A stretch of 64,000 nt of DNA, from NCBI GenBank assembly GCA_023266115.1, contig JAHFRU010000001.1, forward strand, positions 186,001-250,000, in the 5' to 3' direction. Within the stretch, counting starts at the first letter, position 1, and each line of letters begins with the position of its first letter. The position numbers were made by a program, and so were the translations under genes. Positions 1 to 10,444 of the stretch are shown here, one piece after another. A model generated the notes under the pieces. It was not told the DNA's origin. It saw nothing but the letters and a program-made list of their open reading frames with translations, and did not search any database. This stretch comes from Gammaproteobacteria bacterium. Its GTDB lineage: Bacteria > Pseudomonadota > Gammaproteobacteria > VBWC01.

Positions 1-897
1 CTGGATTTCGCATCGGTCCGCCAGGTCGGCCGCGACGATATTCTTGGCGACGTAACGTCCCGCGTAGGCGGCGGAACGATCGACCTTGGATGGATCCTTG
101 CCGGAAAACGCGCCACCGCCGTGCCGGGCCATGCCGCCGTAGGTGTCGACGATGATTTTCCGGCCGGTGAGACCGCAATCGCCCATCGGGCCGCCAATGA
201 CGAAGCGGCCGGTGGGATTGATGAAAAACCGCGTATGTTTGCTGATCCATTCCTTCGGCAGTACCGGCAGGATAATCTCGTCCATGACGGCTTCCTTCAG
301 CGCCTTGAGCTCGATGTCCGGGTTGTGCTGGGTCGACAATACGACGGCGTCGATGCCGACCGGCTGGTCGTCTTCATAGCGGAACGTTATCTGGCTCTTG
401 GCGTCGGGGCGCAGCCACGGCAGCGTACGGTTCTTGCGTACCTCGGCCTGGCGCTTGACCAGGCGATGCGCATAGGTGATCGGCGCGGGCATGAATACGT
501 CGGTTTCGTTGGTGGCGTAACCGAACATCAGACCCTGATCGCCGGCGCCCTGCTCGTGTCCCGCGGATTCGTTGACGCCCATCGCGATATCGGGCGACTG
601 TTTGCCTATTGCGTTCAGTACCGCGCAGGATTCCCAGTCGAAGCCCATGTCCGAACTGTTATAGCCGATTTCGCGGATGGTCTGGCGCACCAGTTCCTCG
701 ATGTCCACCCATGCGCTGGTCGTCACTTCGCCGGCAACCATCACCATGCCGGTCTTGACCAGGGTCTCGCAGGCGACGCGTGCCGGCGGATCCTGAGCGA
801 GTATCGCGTCAAGTATCGCATCGGAGATCTGGTCCGCGATCTTGTCGGGGTGGCCTTCGGCAACCGATTCCGATGTAAATAGGTAACTGTTCGACAT
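1..897 (-). CDS. metK: S-adenosylmethionine synthetase, 3'-truncated by the window edge
   Basis: Makes S-adenosylmethionine from methionine and ATP in the cytoplasm. The start is the minus-strand ATG at 895-897; the product begins [19 protein letters not shown], the classic MetK N terminus with the ATP-binding GHPDK motif. Further in, the GAGDQG motif and the [16 protein letters not shown] loop are readable. The window holds 299 codons of a family usually about 385 residues long, so roughly the last 85 residues lie beyond position 1. A purine-rich ggggga stretch just upstream of the start can serve as ribosome binding site. It is divergent from the carbon-metabolism cluster across a 729-base gap. 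Identification is secure; only the C terminus is unseen. Confidence 0.97.
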   Translation of the reverse strand, partial: MSNSYLFTSESVAEGHPDKIADQISDAILDAILAQDPPARVACETLVKTGMVMVAGEVTTSAWVDIEELVRQTIREIGYNSSDMGFDWESCAVLNAIGKQSPDIAMGVNESAGHEQGAGDQGLMFGYATNETDVFMPAPITYAHRLVKRQAEVRKNRTLPWLRPDAKSQITFRYEDDQPVGIDAVVLSTQHNPDIELKALKEAVMDEIILPVLPKEWISKHTRFFINPTGRFVIGGPMGDCGLTGRKIIVDTYGGMARHGGGAFSGKDPSKVDRSAAYAGRYVAKNIVAADLADRCEIQ

Positions 898-1626
898 TTA
901 CTGATCCCCCGTAATTCGTAATGCACCGTTATGTTGAAAATGATAGAAACCGGCGTTGCCATACAATAAATCAGCTCGTACGCCCGTTTCGGCGCGGCAA
1001 ATTCTTCGGCTTGCGCTTGCAGTCCCCGGAAACTCTGCCGCCGCGTCCGGGATGCCTCATGTTGCAGTTCGGGCCGCGGGTATTTCGTCTATTGTTCCAT
1101 CGATTCGGATATAAAGCGGCGCATTTTAACGTATCCACCACCGTGATCGCCAGCCGCCGTTGTCGCTGCCGTCGTGCGGGCAGTTTTGGCAGCCCGTTAC
1201 GGCGGGCGAATACCGCCCTCTCTGGCACTTCGCGGTTCATCGAGTATAATGGCCGCCCGCTGACATCCGATCGCCAGTGCTATATATAAAGGGATAGTAA
1301 AACAGGCGGTTATACCGACGCACTATTGCTGAATGGTGTGGGCGGGGTAGAATATATCGTTTGGCTCCGCGATTTTGGGGTGGTTTGCCGGTCGGTTTGG
1401 TTGGGGAACAACAACATTCGAGGATTCGCCGGATCAAGTCTGCAATCGCGCGGTCTTCCACTGGTTTAGCAAGATAAACGCGCCAGCACTATTCACGCGG
1501 ATTCCTTGAGCGCAGGTGTGGTTTTCGGGGCCGGTCGGATCGGGTCGCCGGTGTTTGGGATTTTAACGAGAACATTCCGGGAGTGTCGTTTGTATGGGTT
1601 TATCGATTTCACTTAAGGAGAGAAAC
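898..1626. other. Divergent intergenic region between metK and tkt
   Basis: This 729-base stretch separates two outward-facing genes. I see no convincing gene in it: the short open frames lack good start sites and read as low-complexity arginine-rich peptides. I looked for a SAM- or SAH-type riboswitch in the metK leader and did not recognise one. It holds at least one good sigma-70-like promoter facing tkt (1222-1250) and an AT-rich tatatataaaggg stretch near 1281-1293. Confidence 0.5.
1222..1250 (+). promoter_or_regulatory. Putative sigma-70 promoter facing the tkt cluster
   Basis: A -35-like ctggca (1222-1227, 4 of 6 matches to TTGACA) is separated by 17 bases from a perfect TATAAT (1245-1250). 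It points toward tkt, which starts 377 bases downstream of the -10 box, so the leader would be long. The prediction is by motif only. Confidence 0.35.
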
Positions 1627-3624
1627 ATGCCCTCTCGCAGAGATTTAGCCAACGCTATTCGCGCGCTCAGCATGGATGCTGTGCAGAAGGCCAATTCGGG
1701 CCATCCGGGTATGCCGATGGGGATGGCGGACATTGCGGAAGTCCTCTGGAACGATTTCCTGACGCACAACCCGGCTAATCCGCACTGGGCGAACCGTGAT
1801 CGATTTATTCTCTCCAACGGCCACGGCTCGATGTTGCAGTACGCGCTGCTGCATTTGTCCGGCTACGATCTTTCGATAGACGATATCAAGAATTTCCGCC
1901 AGTTCCATTCGAAAACACCCGGTCATCCGGAGATCCATTACACGCCCGGCATAGAGACCACCACTGGTCCGCTGGGTCAGGGCGTCACGAATGGCGTCGG
2001 TATGGCGCTCGCCGAGAAGGTGCTGGCAGCCCATTTCAACCGTGACGGCCACGTAATTGTGGATCATTCCACCTACGTTTTTCTCGGTGACGGCTGCCTG
2101 ATGGAGGGCATTTCCCACGAGGCATGCTCGCTGGCCGGGACGCTGGGACTGGGCAAGCTGATTTGTTTTTATGACGACAACGGCATCTCTATCGACGGTC
2201 ATGTCGAAGGCTGGTTCACCGATGATACGCCGAAGCGGTTCGAGGCCTACGGCTGGCATGTGGTGCGGGGTGTCGACGGTCATGACAGCGATGCGGTGAA
2301 GCGCGCCGTTACCGAGGCGCGCTCGGTGTCGGACAAGCCGACGCTGATTTGCTGCAAGACGATTATCGGCTGGGGCGCACCGAATCTGGCCGGGTCGCAC
2401 GATTGTCATGGTGCGGCACTGGGCGATGAGGAAATCGCCGCGACGCGCGTGAAGATCAACTGGCCGCATGCGCCGTTTGTCGTGCCGAAAGAGATCTATG
2501 CCGGTTGGGACGCCAAGACGAAGGGCGGCAAATCCGAGGCAGAATGGAACAGGAAATTTGCGGCTTACCGGTCCGCGCACCCGGAGCTGGCCGCGGAATT
2601 CGAGCGGCGCGTGTCGGGCAAATTGCCCGCTGACTGGGCCGAGAAGTCGGTGGCCTTTATCAAGGCGGTCAACCAGAAGGCGGAGAAAGTCGCCACCCGC
2701 AAGGCCTCCCAGAACACCTTGAACGGATTTGGCCCGCTGGTGCCCGAGCTGATCGGCGGTTCCGCCGATCTGGCCGGCTCGAACCTGACGCTGTGGTTGG
2801 GCTCGAAGGGTGTCTCGAGCGATGACCCTGATGGTAATTACCTGTATTACGGTGTGCGCGAGTTTGGTATGTCGGCGATCATGAACGGCATTGCGTTGCA
2901 TGCCGGGTTTATCCCGTATGGCGGCACGTTCCTGGTCTTTTCGGACTATGCGCGCAATGCCGTGCGCATGGCGGCGATCACCAGGGCGCGCAGCATTTTC
3001 GTCTACACCCACGATTCGATCGGTCTGGGCGAGGACGGCCCGACGCACCAGCCCATCGAGCATGTTGCGTCATTGCGCATTATTCCCAATATGACGTTGT
3101 GGCGTCCCTGCGACGCCGTCGAGACCGCCGTCGCCTGGAAGGCTGCGATTGAAAATGACCAGGGGCCATCCAGTCTGATACTGACGCGGCAGGCGCTGCC
3201 CCATCAGGTGCGTAGCCAGGAGCAGATCACGAATGTCGAGCGCGGCGGCTATGTGCTGGTGGATTGGCCCGGCAAGCCGGATGCAATCATTATCGCCACG
3301 GGTTCCGAAGTGGCGCTGGCGGTTGATGCCGCCAAACAGATGAGCAGCAAGGGCACACGGGTCCGCGTCGTGTCGATGCCGTCGGTGGAGATATTCGCCC
3401 GCCAGGACGCCGCGTATCGCGATGCCGTGCTGCCGCCGGACGTCACAGCCCGGCTGGCCGTGGAAGCGGGTGTGCCGGACGGCTGGTGGAAGTATGTCGG
3501 CATGAAAGGCAAAGTGATCGGTATGACGACGTTCGGCGAATCCGCGCCGGCCGGCGATCTGTTCAATCACTTTGGATTTACAGTGGATAACGTGGTCAAG
3601 GCCGTTCGCGACGTTTTGTCCTGA
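1627..3624 (+). CDS. tkt: Transketolase
   Basis: Thiamine-diphosphate enzyme that moves two-carbon ketol units between sugar phosphates in the pentose phosphate and Calvin cycles. I chose the ATG at 1627 because aaggag lies seven bases upstream; an in-frame ATG at 1594 has no such signal. The 665-residue length matches the usual 660-670. Visible are the N-terminal [11 protein letters not shown] segment, the ThDP-binding GDGCLMEG...DDNGISIDG region, and the [11 protein letters not shown] pyrimidine-domain motif. It leads a five-gene co-directional cluster (tkt, gap, pgk, pyk, fba). Such clusters are common in autotrophic and methylotrophic proteobacteria, but no RuBisCO or phosphoribulokinase is in the window, so a Calvin-cycle role is an inference. 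Confidence 0.96.
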   Translation: MPSRRDLANAIRALSMDAVQKANSGHPGMPMGMADIAEVLWNDFLTHNPANPHWANRDRFILSNGHGSMLQYALLHLSGYDLSIDDIKNFRQFHSKTPGHPEIHYTPGIETTTGPLGQGVTNGVGMALAEKVLAAHFNRDGHVIVDHSTYVFLGDGCLMEGISHEACSLAGTLGLGKLICFYDDNGISIDGHVEGWFTDDTPKRFEAYGWHVVRGVDGHDSDAVKRAVTEARSVSDKPTLICCKTIIGWGAPNLAGSHDCHGAALGDEEIAATRVKINWPHAPFVVPKEIYAGWDAKTKGGKSEAEWNRKFAAYRSAHPELAAEFERRVSGKLPADWAEKSVAFIKAVNQKAEKVATRKASQNTLNGFGPLVPELIGGSADLAGSNLTLWLGSKGVSSDDPDGNYLYYGVREFGMSAIMNGIALHAGFIPYGGTFLVFSDYARNAVRMAAITRARSIFVYTHDSIGLGEDGPTHQPIEHVASLRIIPNMTLWRPCDAVETAVAWKAAIENDQGPSSLILTRQALPHQVRSQEQITNVERGGYVLVDWPGKPDAIIIATGSEVALAVDAAKQMSSKGTRVRVVSMPSVEIFARQDAAYRDAVLPPDVTARLAVEAGVPDGWWKYVGMKGKVIGMTTFGESAPAGDLFNHFGFTVDNVVKAVRDVLS

Positions 3625-3683
3625 CGGACCGGAATCGGCACACGACAGTAGAGTAAATAGAAGAAATAACGGAGGCTCAGGTT

Positions 3684-4700
3684 ATGGCAATTAAAGTCGC
3701 AATCAACGGTTATGGGCGCATCGGTCGCAACGTGCTGCGCGCGCTTTATGAAAGCGGCCGCACCAGGGAAATCCAGATTGTCGCGATTAACGATCTGGGT
3801 GACGCGAATACCAATGCGCATCTGACCCAGTATGACTCGGTTCACGGCAAGTTTCCCGGAACCGTTACCGTTGAGGGCGATTATATTGTGGTCAATGGCG
3901 ACAAGATCCGTGTGTTCGCCGAACGCGATCCGGCCAAGCTGCCGTGGCGCGATCTCGGCGTCGATGTCGTGCACGAATGCACCGGATTTTTCACCAGCAA
4001 GGCCAAGGCATCGGCGCATATCACCGGTGGCGGTGCGAAGAAGGTGATTATTTCCGCGCCGGGCGGCAACGATGTTGATGCGACGATCGTTTACGGCGTC
4101 AACCACAAGACCCTGAAGGCATCACACACGGTAATTTCCAACGCGTCCTGCACGACCAACTGTCTGGCGCCGTTGATCAAGCCGCTGCATGAGAAAATCG
4201 GCGTGGTGAACGGGCTGATGACGACGATTCATTCGTACACCAACGACCAGGTGCTGACCGACGTATACCACTCGGATCTGCGCCGGGCGCGTTCGGCGAC
4301 GATGTCGCAGATCCCGACCAAAACCGGTGCCGCCGCCGCCGTCGGCCTGGTATTGCCCGAGTTGAACGGCAGGCTCGATGGCTTTGCGATCCGGGTGCCG
4401 ACGATCAACGTGTCGCTGGTCGATCTGACCTTCCTGGCGGCACGCGAAACCAGCAAGCAGGAGATCGACGGCATCATGAAAGAGGCGTCACAGGGCAGCC
4501 TGAAGGGCATCCTGGCGTACAACGACAAGCCGCTGGTCTCGATCGACTTTAACCACGATCCGGCCTCGTCTACCTATGAGTCCACGTTGACCAAGGTGAT
4601 GGAAGGCAAGACCGTCAAGGTGCTGTCCTGGTATGACAACGAATGGGGTTTCTCCAATCGCATGCTCGATACCACGATTGCGTTGATGGCCGCCAGGTAG
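3684..4700 (+). CDS. gap: Type I glyceraldehyde-3-phosphate dehydrogenase
   Basis: Interconverts glyceraldehyde 3-phosphate and 1,3-bisphosphoglycerate. The 338-residue protein has the N-terminal Rossmann NGYGRIGR motif and the catalytic SNASCTTNC cysteine near residue 155, followed by the substrate-binding HSYTNDQ segment. An aspartate after the second strand (AINDLGD) fits NAD rather than NADP preference, although cofactor choice cannot be proved by eye. A ggagg ribosome binding site precedes the ATG. It lies 59 bases after tkt and 107 before pgk, in the same direction, so co-transcription is likely. Confidence 0.95.
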   Translation: MAIKVAINGYGRIGRNVLRALYESGRTREIQIVAINDLGDANTNAHLTQYDSVHGKFPGTVTVEGDYIVVNGDKIRVFAERDPAKLPWRDLGVDVVHECTGFFTSKAKASAHITGGGAKKVIISAPGGNDVDATIVYGVNHKTLKASHTVISNASCTTNCLAPLIKPLHEKIGVVNGLMTTIHSYTNDQVLTDVYHSDLRRARSATMSQIPTKTGAAAAVGLVLPELNGRLDGFAIRVPTINVSLVDLTFLAARETSKQEIDGIMKEASQGSLKGILAYNDKPLVSIDFNHDPASSTYESTLTKVMEGKTVKVLSWYDNEWGFSNRMLDTTIALMAAR

Positions 4701-4807
4701 GGCCAGGTGGAAGTTTGGCGCGCAACGGCCCGCGCGGGGCATACCCGTTGTTCGTCCCGACATGGCAGGAATATTTGTGCAGTTTTCGGTTGGTATGGAG
4801 TTTGGAA

Positions 4808-5986
4808 ATGTCCGTAATAAAAATGACCGATCTGGACCTGACGGGCAAGCGTGTACTGATCCGGCAGGATCTCAACGTGCCGTTGAACAACGGCAAGGTT
4901 GCCGATGACACGCGCATCCGCGCGTCGTTGCCAACGATAGAAATGGCACGCAAGGCCGGTGCACGTGTAATCCTGATGTCGCATCTCGGTCGGCCGGAAG
5001 AGGACGTCTATGACGCAGCCTTCTCGCTGAAGCCGGTGGCCGATCATCTGTCGGGCATTCTTGGCAAGCCGGTACGGCTAATCAAGGACTGGTTGAGCGG
5101 CGTGGAGGTTGCCAACGGTGAGGTGGTGATCTGCGAGAACGTGCGTTTTAACAAAGGCGAGAAAAAGAACGACGATGCGCTCGCCAGGAAAATAGCCGGG
5201 TTGTGTGACATATTTGTCATGGATGCCTTTGGTACGGCGCATCGGGCTCACGCCTCGACGCATGGCGTAGCCAAATATGCCCCCGTCGCCTGCGCCGGGC
5301 CGCTGCTGGCGGCGGAACTCGATGCGCTCGAAAAGGCGCTCGCCAAGCCGGCGCGGCCGATGGTCGCGATTGTCGGCGGATCGAAAGTGTCGACGAAGCT
5401 GACGGTACTCGAATCCTTGTCGAAAATCGTCGACCAGCTGGTCGTCGGTGGGGGCATTGCAAACACCTTTATCAAGGCGGCCGGAAACAACGTCGGCAAG
5501 TCGCTGTGCGAGAACGACCTGGTCGATACCGCAAAGTCGTTGATAGCGGCGGCGCAGGCGCGCGGCGGCGATATCCCGGTGCCGACCGATGTGGTTTGCG
5601 GCAAGGAATTTTCGCCGAACGCCAGGGCGACGCTCAAGCGGGTAACCGAAGTCGCCAACGATGACCTGATTTTCGATATCGGACCGGAGTCCGCCGCGGA
5701 GTTAAGGGAGATTCTGCTCAAGGCCGGGACTATCGTCTGGAACGGCCCGGTCGGGGTATTCGAATTCGATCAATTTGGCGAGGGTACCCGGGCAATAGCG
5801 AATGCCATCGCCGAATCGCCGGCGTTTTCGATTGCCGGTGGCGGTGATACATTGGCGGCAATTGCAAAGTATGGCGTTGGTGACAAGGTGTCTTATATTT
5901 CGACGGGAGGTGGGGCGTTTCTCGAATTTCTGGAGGGCAAGAAACTGCCGGCGGTCGCGATTCTCGAGGAGCGCGCCGGCAAGTAA
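4808..5986 (+). CDS. pgk: Phosphoglycerate kinase
   Basis: Transfers phosphate between 1,3-bisphosphoglycerate and ADP. I set the start at 4808, giving [20 protein letters not shown] and 392 residues, the normal family size. A longer in-frame reading from 4643 overlaps gap and adds 55 residues unlike the family. Diagnostic features are the [11 protein letters not shown] and SHLGRP substrate-binding segments, the hinge GGSKVSTK, and the nucleotide-binding NGPVGVFE and GGGDTLAA motifs near the C terminus. The stop is six bases before the pyk ATG, which indicates tight coupling of the two ATP-yielding steps. Confidence 0.96.
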   Translation: MSVIKMTDLDLTGKRVLIRQDLNVPLNNGKVADDTRIRASLPTIEMARKAGARVILMSHLGRPEEDVYDAAFSLKPVADHLSGILGKPVRLIKDWLSGVEVANGEVVICENVRFNKGEKKNDDALARKIAGLCDIFVMDAFGTAHRAHASTHGVAKYAPVACAGPLLAAELDALEKALAKPARPMVAIVGGSKVSTKLTVLESLSKIVDQLVVGGGIANTFIKAAGNNVGKSLCENDLVDTAKSLIAAAQARGGDIPVPTDVVCGKEFSPNARATLKRVTEVANDDLIFDIGPESAAELREILLKAGTIVWNGPVGVFEFDQFGEGTRAIANAIAESPAFSIAGGGDTLAAIAKYGVGDKVSYISTGGGAFLEFLEGKKLPAVAILEERAGK

Positions 5987-5992
5987 AACTTT

Positions 5993-7429
5993 ATGTTGAG
6001 GCGAACCAAAATAGTAGCGACGCTTGGACCGTCGACGGACGATCCCAAGGTTCTTGATGAGATCATCGAGGCGGGCGTCGACGTTGTCCGGTTGAACTTT
6101 TCGCACGGTACTGCCGAGGAGCACAGCAAACGTGCCGAGGCGGTGCGCAATCGTGCCCGTGCGCACGGGCGCCAGGTAGGCGTGCTCGCGGATCTGCAGG
6201 GACCCAAGATCAGAATCGAGCGTTTCAAGGACGGCAAGGTGCTGCTGGCTGAGGGTGCCAGATTTGTTATCGATACCGCCTGCGATCCGAAAGGCGGGAC
6301 GCAGGAGCGCGTCGGCACCAGCTATACGGATCTGAAAAATGACGTCAATCGCGGCGACACGCTGTTGCTGGACGACGGGCGCCTGAGTCTGTGGGTAGAG
6401 GAGGTTGAAGGCAGCGAGATTATTTGCCGGGTAATTACCGGCGGCGAATTATCGAACAACAAGGGTATCAATCGTCAGGGCGGCGGCCTGTCCGCCACGG
6501 CGCTGACCGACAAGGACCGGCGCGACATCCGGACCGCTGCGGAACTGAAGGCGGATTACGTCGCGATTTCCTTTCCTCGCAGCGCGGCTGACATACACGA
6601 GGCGCGCGAACTGTTGCGCAGCGTTGGTGGCCATGGTGGCATTGTGGCAAAAATCGAACGTGCCGAGGCGCTGGTGGCGCTGGAGGATATCATCGCGGCG
6701 TCGGATGTTGTCATGATTGCGCGCGGTGATCTTGGTGTCGAGATCGGGGATGCGGAACTGCCGGCGGTACAGAAGCGGATTATCAGCCTGGCGCGGTCGA
6801 TGAACCGGGTGACGATCACGGCGACCCAGATGATGGAAACGATGATCGAGAATCCGATTCCGACCCGCGCCGAGGTCTTTGACGTTGCCAACGCGGTGAT
6901 TGACGGTACCGACGCAGTGATGTTGTCGGGCGAAACCGCGACGGGCATGTATCCCGGCAAGGTGGTTGCCGCCGTCAACCGGATCTGCCGTGCCGCGGAA
7001 AGGCAGAGGGAGACTCAGAAATCCCAGCACCGTCTCGACACGCGTTTTACGCGCACCGACGAGGCCATAGCCATGGCGGCGATGTATACCGCCAATCACT
7101 GGAACATTGCAGCGATTGCTGCATTGACGGAGTCCGGCGCGACACCGTTATGGATGTCGCGTATCAGTTCCGGAATCCCGATTTATGCGCTGACGCCCAG
7201 CGTGGATACCCGGCGGCGCGTGACGCTCTACCGCGGTGTCTGCCCGGTCAGTTTCTCTCCCGATTCCGACGATCATCGCGTGATCAATAAGGAAGCGGTC
7301 GAGGAGCTGGTACGGCGGGGCGCGGTGCGGGAAGGTGACCTCGTCATCATCACCAAGGGTGATCGTGTCGGTAAGCACGGGGGAACCAACGCAATGACGA
7401 TTTTGAAGGTTGGTGAGGACGTGGAGTAG
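5993..7429 (+). CDS. pyk: Pyruvate kinase
   Basis: Converts phosphoenolpyruvate and ADP to pyruvate and ATP. The 478-residue protein opens MLRRTKIVATLGPS, carries the substrate-site VRLNFSHG and LADLQGPKIR segments, the catalytic AKIERAEA lysine region, and the RGDLGVEI divalent-metal motif. The C-terminal allosteric domain is complete through the TKGDRVGKHGGTN segment. The length and the lack of an insertion match the type II proteobacterial enzyme often found beside pgk in such clusters. It starts six bases after pgk; 107 bases separate it from fba. Confidence 0.95.
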   Translation: MLRRTKIVATLGPSTDDPKVLDEIIEAGVDVVRLNFSHGTAEEHSKRAEAVRNRARAHGRQVGVLADLQGPKIRIERFKDGKVLLAEGARFVIDTACDPKGGTQERVGTSYTDLKNDVNRGDTLLLDDGRLSLWVEEVEGSEIICRVITGGELSNNKGINRQGGGLSATALTDKDRRDIRTAAELKADYVAISFPRSAADIHEARELLRSVGGHGGIVAKIERAEALVALEDIIAASDVVMIARGDLGVEIGDAELPAVQKRIISLARSMNRVTITATQMMETMIENPIPTRAEVFDVANAVIDGTDAVMLSGETATGMYPGKVVAAVNRICRAAERQRETQKSQHRLDTRFTRTDEAIAMAAMYTANHWNIAAIAALTESGATPLWMSRISSGIPIYALTPSVDTRRRVTLYRGVCPVSFSPDSDDHRVINKEAVEELVRRGAVREGDLVIITKGDRVGKHGGTNAMTILKVGEDVE

Positions 7430-7536
7430 CACGGGCAGGTTGTCACTGTATTGAATAGTGATGAATTCCCGGGCTGGCCCGAACCAGAATTTCAACCAGG
7501 TAAGTTGTAATTATTAATTAGCTTAAGGAGATTACT

Positions 7537-8601
7537 ATGGCACTAATGACCCTGCGCCAATTGCTCGACCACGCTGCCGAACATGGCTATGGTGTGCCCG
7601 CCTACAACGTGAACAACATGGAGCAGATGCATTCCATCATGCAGGCGGCGGCGGAGACCGACAGCCCCGTGATCGTGCAGGCATCGGCTGGTGCACGCAG
7701 TTATGCCGGCGCGCCGTTCATACGGCATTTGATGCAGGCTTCCGTGGAGTTCTGGCCGGATGTACCGATCGTTGTGCACCAGGATCATGGCGCGTCTCTC
7801 GGCGTGTGCCTGCGTTCCATCCAGCTCGGTTTCACGTCGGTGATGATGGACGGATCGTTGAAAGAGGATATGAAGACGCCGGCCAGCTATGAGTACAATG
7901 TCGACATCACCCGTCGGGTCGTGGAATTAGCGCACGCCGGCGGCGTATCGGTCGAAGGCGAACTGGGCTGCTTGGGGTCGCTCGAATCCGGCATGGCCGG
8001 CGAGGAAGATGGTTCGGGTGCCGAGGGCAAGTTGTCGAAAGAACAGCTGCTGACCGATCCCGAGGAGGCGGCCGATTTTGTCAAGAAGACCCAGGTGGAC
8101 GCGCTCGCCATCGCCATCGGCACCAGCCATGGCGCCTATAAATTTACGCGTCCGCCGACCGGTGACATTCTGGCGATCGAACGTATCAAGCAGATTCACG
8201 CGCGTATACCGGACACACATCTGGTTATGCACGGATCGTCGTCGGTGCCGCAGGAGTGGCTCAAGATCATCAACTCCTATGGCGGTGACATGGGTGAAAC
8301 CTATGGCGTGCCGGTCAAGGAAATCCAGGAAGGCATCAGACATGGCGTGCGCAAGGTCAACATCGACACCGACTTGCGCATGGCCTGCACCGGCGCGGTT
8401 CGCAAGTTCCTGGCCGAAAATCCGAAGGAGTTCGACCCGCGCAAGTTTCTGAAGGCTGGTACCAAAGCCATGAAGGATATCTGCAAGGCCCGCTACGAGG
8501 CATTCGGAACCGCTGGTAACGCTTCCAAGATCAAGGTAATCGACATGGAAGACATGACCAAGCGTTATACCAGCGGTTCGCTCGCTCCGCGCGTGAATTG
8601 A
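7537..8601 (+). CDS. fba: Class II fructose-1,6-bisphosphate aldolase, Calvin-type subfamily
   Basis: Zinc-dependent aldolase that joins or splits dihydroxyacetone phosphate and glyceraldehyde 3-phosphate. A strong aaggag precedes the ATG. The 354-residue product has the zinc-binding HQDHG motif, the MMDGSLKED segment, the VEGELG segment and the phosphate-binding HGSSSVP and NIDTDLR segments. The acidic [10 protein letters not shown] loop is typical of the longer class II subfamily often labelled CbbA. It is last in the cluster and is followed 22 bases later by a rho-independent terminator, which closes the transcription unit. Confidence 0.95.
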   Translation: MALMTLRQLLDHAAEHGYGVPAYNVNNMEQMHSIMQAAAETDSPVIVQASAGARSYAGAPFIRHLMQASVEFWPDVPIVVHQDHGASLGVCLRSIQLGFTSVMMDGSLKEDMKTPASYEYNVDITRRVVELAHAGGVSVEGELGCLGSLESGMAGEEDGSGAEGKLSKEQLLTDPEEAADFVKKTQVDALAIAIGTSHGAYKFTRPPTGDILAIERIKQIHARIPDTHLVMHGSSSVPQEWLKIINSYGGDMGETYGVPVKEIQEGIRHGVRKVNIDTDLRMACTGAVRKFLAENPKEFDPRKFLKAGTKAMKDICKARYEAFGTAGNASKIKVIDMEDMTKRYTSGSLAPRVN

Positions 8602-8623
8602 TTAGTTGGCGCAGCAAGAAGAC

Positions 8624-8655
8624 AAAAAGGGTGGCATTAGCCACCCTTTTTTATT
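8624..8655 (+). terminator. Rho-independent terminator after fba
   Basis: A 7-bp perfect stem (gggtggc / gccaccc) with an atta loop is preceded by an A-run and followed by ttttttatt. The A-run and T-run are complementary too, so it may also terminate ugd transcription arriving from the other strand. Confidence 0.92.
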
Positions 8656-8716
8656 GTAAGCCACCTTCCGCGCTTCTCATCGTCGAAGGCCAGGCGGTGC
8701 TGTGCGGTGTATACTG

Positions 8717-10045
8717 TTAGACGTTGCCTCGCCCAATCGCGTAGTAGGTAATCCCTTCCCGTTTCATGAGTGCCGGATCGTAGAGGTTACGTCCATCAAA
8801 GATCAGCGGATTTCGCAGCGTCGATTTTATGTGCCGGAAATCGGGGCTGCGGAACGAATTCCACTCAGTGACGATTGCCAATGCGTCGGCACCATGTAAT
8901 GTTTCTTCGGACGAGTCGCACAGTTTGAGGTCTTTCCTGTCTCCGTAAATGCGCTGCGCTTCGTTCATCGCCACCGGATCGTAGGCTTGTACGGTTGCCC
9001 CGTGGCTCCATAGGGATTCCATTAGTTCGCGGCTGGAAGCTGCTCGCATATCGTCGGTATTGGGTTTAAATGCCAGCCCCCACAACGCAACGGTGAGCCC
9101 CTGCAATTTCCCGTTGAAATGCTTCATTATTTTTTCGAACAAGATCTGCTTTTGGCGATTGTTGACGGATTCAACTGCGTCAAGTAACTCGGCCCGGTAA
9201 CCGACTTGTCGCGCGGTGTGTTTGAGTGCCTGGACATCTTTCGGGAAGCAGGAGCCGCCGTAGCCGCATCCGGGATAGATGAAGTGATAGCCGATGCGCG
9301 GGTCCGAGCCGATACCGATGCGCACTTTCTCTATGTCCGCGCCCAGATGCCCGGCGAGATTGGCGAGTTCGTTCATGAAGCTGATTTTCGTCGCCAGCAT
9401 CGCGTTTGCCGCATATTTCGTCAGTTCAGCCGATCGAATGTCCATCGTTATCAGCCGGTCATGCTGGCGGTTAAAAGGCGCATATAAAGCACGCAATAAC
9501 TCGGTAGTGCGCGGGTTATCTGTTCCAACAATCATGCGATCAGGCTTCATGAAATCCTCGATCGCAGCGCCTTCCTTGAGAAATTCGGGATTTGAAACCA
9601 CATCAAACTCAACCGTTGCCCCACGCTTCCTTAAGGCTTCGTTGACGCCAGCCCGCACTTTTTCCGCAGTGCCAACTGGAACGGTCGATTTGTTGACAAT
9701 AACCCGGTAGTCGCTGATGTGCTCGCCGATGCTGTTGGCCACTGCGAGCACATACTGGAGGTCGGCCGATCCATCCTCGTCCGGCGGTGTGCCGACCGCA
9801 ATACACTGGAAAAGGCCGTGAGCCACTCCTTCGGCAACATCGGTCGTAAAAGACAGCCGACCCTCACGGGCATTGGCCTGCAGCATTTTCTCAAGGCCAG
9901 GCTCAAAGATCGGGACCTCGCCGCGCCTGAGCATGTCGATTTTTTGTCGATCAATGTCGACGCATACCACGTGATTTCCGACCTGAGCCAGGCAGGTGCC
10001 GGTGACAAGACCGACATAACCGCTCCCGAATATTGTTACTTTCAT
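8717..10045 (-). CDS. ugd: UDP-glucose 6-dehydrogenase
   Basis: NAD-dependent four-electron oxidation of UDP-glucose to UDP-glucuronate, a precursor for acidic polysaccharides. The start at 10045 gives [16 protein letters not shown], a canonical N-terminal Rossmann motif; an upstream in-frame start would add 36 unrelated residues. The protein is 442 residues. The catalytic cysteine lies in GGSCFPKD, and the KEGAAIEDF and [13 protein letters not shown] segments are characteristic. The gene is monocistronic, convergent with fba and divergent from prsK. UDP-glucuronate made here may feed the exopolysaccharide and could be a substrate for the amidotransferase-like proteins encoded near 55-61 kb. 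Confidence 0.94.
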   Translation of the reverse strand: MKVTIFGSGYVGLVTGTCLAQVGNHVVCVDIDRQKIDMLRRGEVPIFEPGLEKMLQANAREGRLSFTTDVAEGVAHGLFQCIAVGTPPDEDGSADLQYVLAVANSIGEHISDYRVIVNKSTVPVGTAEKVRAGVNEALRKRGATVEFDVVSNPEFLKEGAAIEDFMKPDRMIVGTDNPRTTELLRALYAPFNRQHDRLITMDIRSAELTKYAANAMLATKISFMNELANLAGHLGADIEKVRIGIGSDPRIGYHFIYPGCGYGGSCFPKDVQALKHTARQVGYRAELLDAVESVNNRQKQILFEKIMKHFNGKLQGLTVALWGLAFKPNTDDMRAASSRELMESLWSHGATVQAYDPVAMNEAQRIYGDRKDLKLCDSSEETLHGADALAIVTEWNSFRSPDFRHIKSTLRNPLIFDGRNLYDPALMKREGITYYAIGRGNV

Positions 10046-10444
10046 TATATTTTGATGACTTTCTTCGCAGAATGAGCGGTGGTTGTTGATTCGGATGCAG
10101 TTAGCGATATCAAGATCGCCGGTAACAATACCAAACCGGTGGATTTTCGTCACCCTTCGCGTGGCGGGAAGTGGCCACCAACGACGACCCGCGGCGTGCG
10201 CACCACGCGCGGATATCCTTCCGCCGGCCAGAATTATGGGCTGGCCCGAACAGCAGGATTTTTAAAGCTTTTTGAAATCTGCCCGATACGTATATCCAGG
10301 TATCCCGGGCGACGTTACCCACGCGAACGAGCACCTGCGCCGCCAAATTCGGAGATGTGTCTCAGGGACAGAGCATTGTGTTTCCCGTCACCAAGATAAA
10401 TGTCAGCAACGCCATAGAGGCTCGGCTGTGCCGCGCCTGATGCT
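10046..10444. other. Divergent intergenic region ugd/prsK
   Basis: There are 399 bases between outward-facing ugd and the PrsK-like kinase. It is expected to hold both promoters, but I could not identify a convincing -35/-10 pair or a sigma-54 site on either strand. Small open frames here have no ribosome binding site or recognisable content. Confidence 0.4.

Noticed and set aside
898-1460. Possible SAM- or SAH-riboswitch in the metK leader
   Set aside because: I looked for the conserved core sequences and pairing on the minus strand and did not find them; a covariance-model scan would settle it.
1645-3063. Long minus-strand frame of 472 codons opposite transketolase
   Set aside because: It is the antisense shadow of a well-identified gene with GC-biased codons; the translated product is arginine/histidine-rich with no recognisable family and no ribosome binding site.
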